NCBI GenBank assembly: GCA_016713625.1
Contig: JADJOT010000008.1
Location: 248,001 to 312,000, forward strand
Length of the DNA stretch: 64,000 bases
From: Candidatus Accumulibacter affinis
GTDB lineage: Bacteria > Pseudomonadota > Gammaproteobacteria > Burkholderiales > Rhodocyclaceae
Reading direction: 5' to 3'
Translations under genes and position numbers: made by a program
Shown here: positions 61,953 to 64,000 of the stretch, piece by piece
Layout: each line of letters opens with the position of its first letter
Position numbering within the stretch: position 1 is the stretch's first letter
The notes under the pieces: generated by a model
The model's input: the letters and a program-made list of their open reading frames with translations, nothing else
What the model was told of the DNA's origin: nothing
Database searches by the model: none

Positions 61953-63101
61953 TTACAACGCGTTCTTCAAAATGGCGCTCACTGCTTCCGGCGTGTAGAC
62001 CTCGGCGATACCGAAGATGCGTACGTTGCCTTGCACGTTATCGACGATGGTGGGCAGGTCGCTTTCCTGGATGCCCAATTGCGACAAGCGGGTGGGGGTT
62101 CCGATTTTGTTGAACCATTTCTCTAGGGCGGCAATGCCGTCTGCGGCAGTAATCACACCGAATACCTCACCGGCAAAGCGTTTGAACGGTTCCGGATTGC
62201 GCTTCTGGAACCATTTCATCCAGGCTGGCATGACCACCGACAGACCGGCACCGTGCGGCACGTTGAACAGCGCCGAGAGCGAATGTTCGATGGCATGGTT
62301 CGGAAAGCTGAAGCCGGCGGTCCCGGAGGAGGTCAAACCATTCAGGGCGAGCGTCGCGGCCCAGGCAAACTGGGCGCGGGCGTCATCATCGTTCGGGTTT
62401 TCAAGCAGCGCCTCGGTCGTCTCGATCACGGTGCAGATGAGCGACTCGACCAGGCGCGATTGCAATTTCGGATGCACGGCTGCCGTGAAATAAACCTCGA
62501 TCAGGTGGGCGATGACATCCGAAGCGGAATACACGAGATAGTCGCGTGACACGCTACGCATGAGCGCCGGATTGACGATGGATACTTTGGGGAACAAGGC
62601 GGGCGAGGAGATGAAGAACTTTTGCCGGGTGTCTTCATTGGTCACGACCGCGCCGGGGTTCATTTCGCTGCCGGTGGCGGCCAGCGTCAGGATGGCGAAC
62701 AGGGGCAGGGCAGAGTCGACGCTGGCTTTGCCCACGAACAGATCCCAAACATCGCCGGCGTAGCAAACGCCGGCAGCAATGGCCTTGGCACTGTCGAGCA
62801 CCGAACCGCCGCCGACACTCAGAATGGCATCGACCTGGTGTTGTTTCGCCAGGGCAATGCCCTCGCGCACCTTGGAAATAACGGGATTGCTGACGATGCC
62901 GCCGAGTTCGACCCATTCGATACCGTTCTCGGAAAGACGCTGGCTGACAACCGCAAAAAGCCCTTCACGCTTGATGCGCTCGCTGCCATAGCACAGGAGC
63001 ACTTTCTTGATGCCGTGTTCGGCCAGATGCTGGCCGATCCGTTGTTCCTTGTCGACGCCAAATTCGATCCTGGTCGGATTGAAAAAAGTGAAATCATTCA
63101 T
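61953..63101 (-). CDS. Iron-containing alcohol dehydrogenase (YqhD/BDH type)
   Basis: A 382-aa group III alcohol dehydrogenase. NAD(P)-binding GGGSVLDSAKAIAAG; metal-ligand Asp/His region SDVIAHLIEVYF with HAIEHSLSALFNVPHGAGLS; start FTFFNPTRIEFGVDKE. YqhD-type enzymes are NADPH-dependent aldehyde reductases that detoxify reactive aldehydes. The neighbouring AraC regulator of the YqhC type, facing away across 233 nt, repeats the yqhC-yqhD arrangement of enterobacteria and supports an aldehyde-stress role. Confidence 0.92.
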   Translation of the reverse strand: MNDFTFFNPTRIEFGVDKEQRIGQHLAEHGIKKVLLCYGSERIKREGLFAVVSQRLSENGIEWVELGGIVSNPVISKVREGIALAKQHQVDAILSVGGGSVLDSAKAIAAGVCYAGDVWDLFVGKASVDSALPLFAILTLAATGSEMNPGAVVTNEDTRQKFFISSPALFPKVSIVNPALMRSVSRDYLVYSASDVIAHLIEVYFTAAVHPKLQSRLVESLICTVIETTEALLENPNDDDARAQFAWAATLALNGLTSSGTAGFSFPNHAIEHSLSALFNVPHGAGLSVVMPAWMKWFQKRNPEPFKRFAGEVFGVITAADGIAALEKWFNKIGTPTRLSQLGIQESDLPTIVDNVQGNVRIFGIAEVYTPEAVSAILKNAL

Positions 63102-63334
63102 TTGCTGTTCCCTTCGCCATTCAACTTGAGATTTTTACGTCGCCCTCGCCCGTGGGGAGCAAAGGTGTTGATGGCATTTTTATGCGGCAGCCTTGATGAT
63201 CGGTATAGAGATCCTGCTAATTTCTTGCCTGATTCTCCGAGTCTTGGGTTTCTATGTGGCTACGTGTTGAGGATCGGGCTACATTGACCACAGGGAAGAT
63301 CAATTGAGTCAAAGGTATTGGCCGGGAGACAAAA

Positions 63335-64000
63335 GTGGCGAATGAAACGTTGGTGCAAATTGTTGACCGTTGGACCAAAGGCCTCAGGGATTGCCCGACA
63401 CCGATCCCCAATTTGGGCTTGTGGCGGCGCGAGAGACCGGAGCCGCCAGCGGTTTGTCTGGTCGCCCCGAGCATCGTGATCGTCGTCCAGGGCGCGAAAA
63501 AATGTGGGTTGGCAACGAAGCCTACGAATACGACACCGCCCGTTTCCTGATCACTTCGCTCGATATTCCTGCCAACTCGGAAGTGCTCACCGCCAGCCCG
63601 GAAAGGCCATGCCTTGGATTGGTGCTGAGTCTCGATTTGAGAATGCTGGCGGATTTGATTTCGCAAGGCCATCAGCCGCCACCGACCGAGCGCTCCGGCG
63701 ACCAGGGCATGGGTGTCGGCACGGTTACACAGGGAATCATCAAGCCATTCGAGCGCCTGCTCGATTTACTTGATGAACCGGATGCCATCCCCGTTCTGGC
63801 GCCGCTGATCCAACGCGAAATCCACTATCGCCTGCTGATGAGCGATCAGGCGGCGCTCCTGTGGCAGATCACCTCGGCGGGCAGCCAGAGCCAACGGGTG
63901 GCAAAGGCGATTGACTGGTTGAAGGTGAACTACACCTCGCCGTTGCGCATCGACGATCTTGCCTCGCGGGTGCAAATGAGCACATCAAGCTTGCATCACC
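63335..64000 (+). pseudogene. YqhC-type AraC-family regulator, frameshifted in a poly-A run and cut by the window edge
   Basis: GTG 63335 (ribosome site GGGAGACAAAA) opens MANETLVQIVDRWTKGLRDC and the AraC_N domain (PAVCLVAPSIVIVVQGAKK), which runs out of frame at 63550. In another frame the domain continues MWVGNEAYEYDTARFLITSL, PCLGLVLSLDLRMLADLI, ALLWQITSAGSQSQRVAKAI, and the first helix-turn-helix (LRIDDLASRVQMSTSSLHH) reaches the window end. One extra A in the six-A run at about 63495-63505 would restore GAKKMWVG. It may be a genuine mutation, a variable tract or a sequencing error. If repaired, it would be the regulator of the divergent aldehyde-reductase operon. Confidence 0.85.

Overview
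The window is about 64 kb of GC-rich Gram-negative chromosome. Conserved genes (dnaK-dnaJ, cysS next to ppiA/ppiB/lpxH, thrC, nadC, mobA) and the general look of the proteins suggest a betaproteobacterium, most likely a Rhodocyclales / Candidatus Accumulibacter-type organism. That assignment is inference: no rRNA or other decisive marker is present. All identifications were made by eye, without database searches.

Layout. (1) 1-12.9 kb is core housekeeping: the 3' end of dnaK, dnaJ, an ABC-transporter binding protein, cysS, two cyclophilins, lpxH, recQ, nadC, a tiny membrane protein, thrC, and a pair made of a polytopic histidine-rich membrane protein and a DUF2249 protein. (2) 13.3-29.4 kb is an uncommon, almost gap-free array of eight plus-strand genes. 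It holds two small paralogous proteins, a 953-aa protein that looks like DUF6603, two very large unrecognised proteins (835 and 1363 aa), a kelch-like protein, an exported beta-propeller protein, and an exported fibre-like protein ending in a peptidase-S74 chaperone domain. This is the best candidate for an undescribed system. (3) 29.6-36.6 kb is core or accessory metabolism: marC, a cstA/btsT-yjiX-yjiA operon, a DUF3365 haem protein, mobA and a family III CoA-transferase. (4) 36.7-47.4 kb is an accessory zone. It contains a 0.6-kb direct duplication that brackets a decayed IS110 transposase, two AraC/OruR-type regulators (one divergent from an arylsulfatase, the other from a DUF1254 lipoprotein), a GST and several gene scraps.

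(5) 47.5-50.4 kb is a decaying three-recombinase (RIT-type) element with matching terminal inverted repeats. (6) 50.4-53.1 kb holds three small exported proteins between two 83-bp inverted repeats that are 98% identical. (7) 53.1-59.5 kb has a DUF2272 lipoprotein, an IS5 scrap, and a five-gene efflux operon (AI-2E-type permease, outer-membrane factor, HlyD adaptor, DUF2955/FUSC permease, two-TM channel). (8) 59.6-64 kb has an IS3 scrap, a junction where two genes are truncated against each other, then an alpha/beta hydrolase plus iron alcohol dehydrogenase operon divergent from a YqhC-type AraC regulator that is frameshifted in a poly-A run and leaves the window.

The right half is rich in IS scraps, inverted repeats and frameshifted genes, which marks it as a rearrangement zone. 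The left half is intact. No tRNA, rRNA or CRISPR array was seen.
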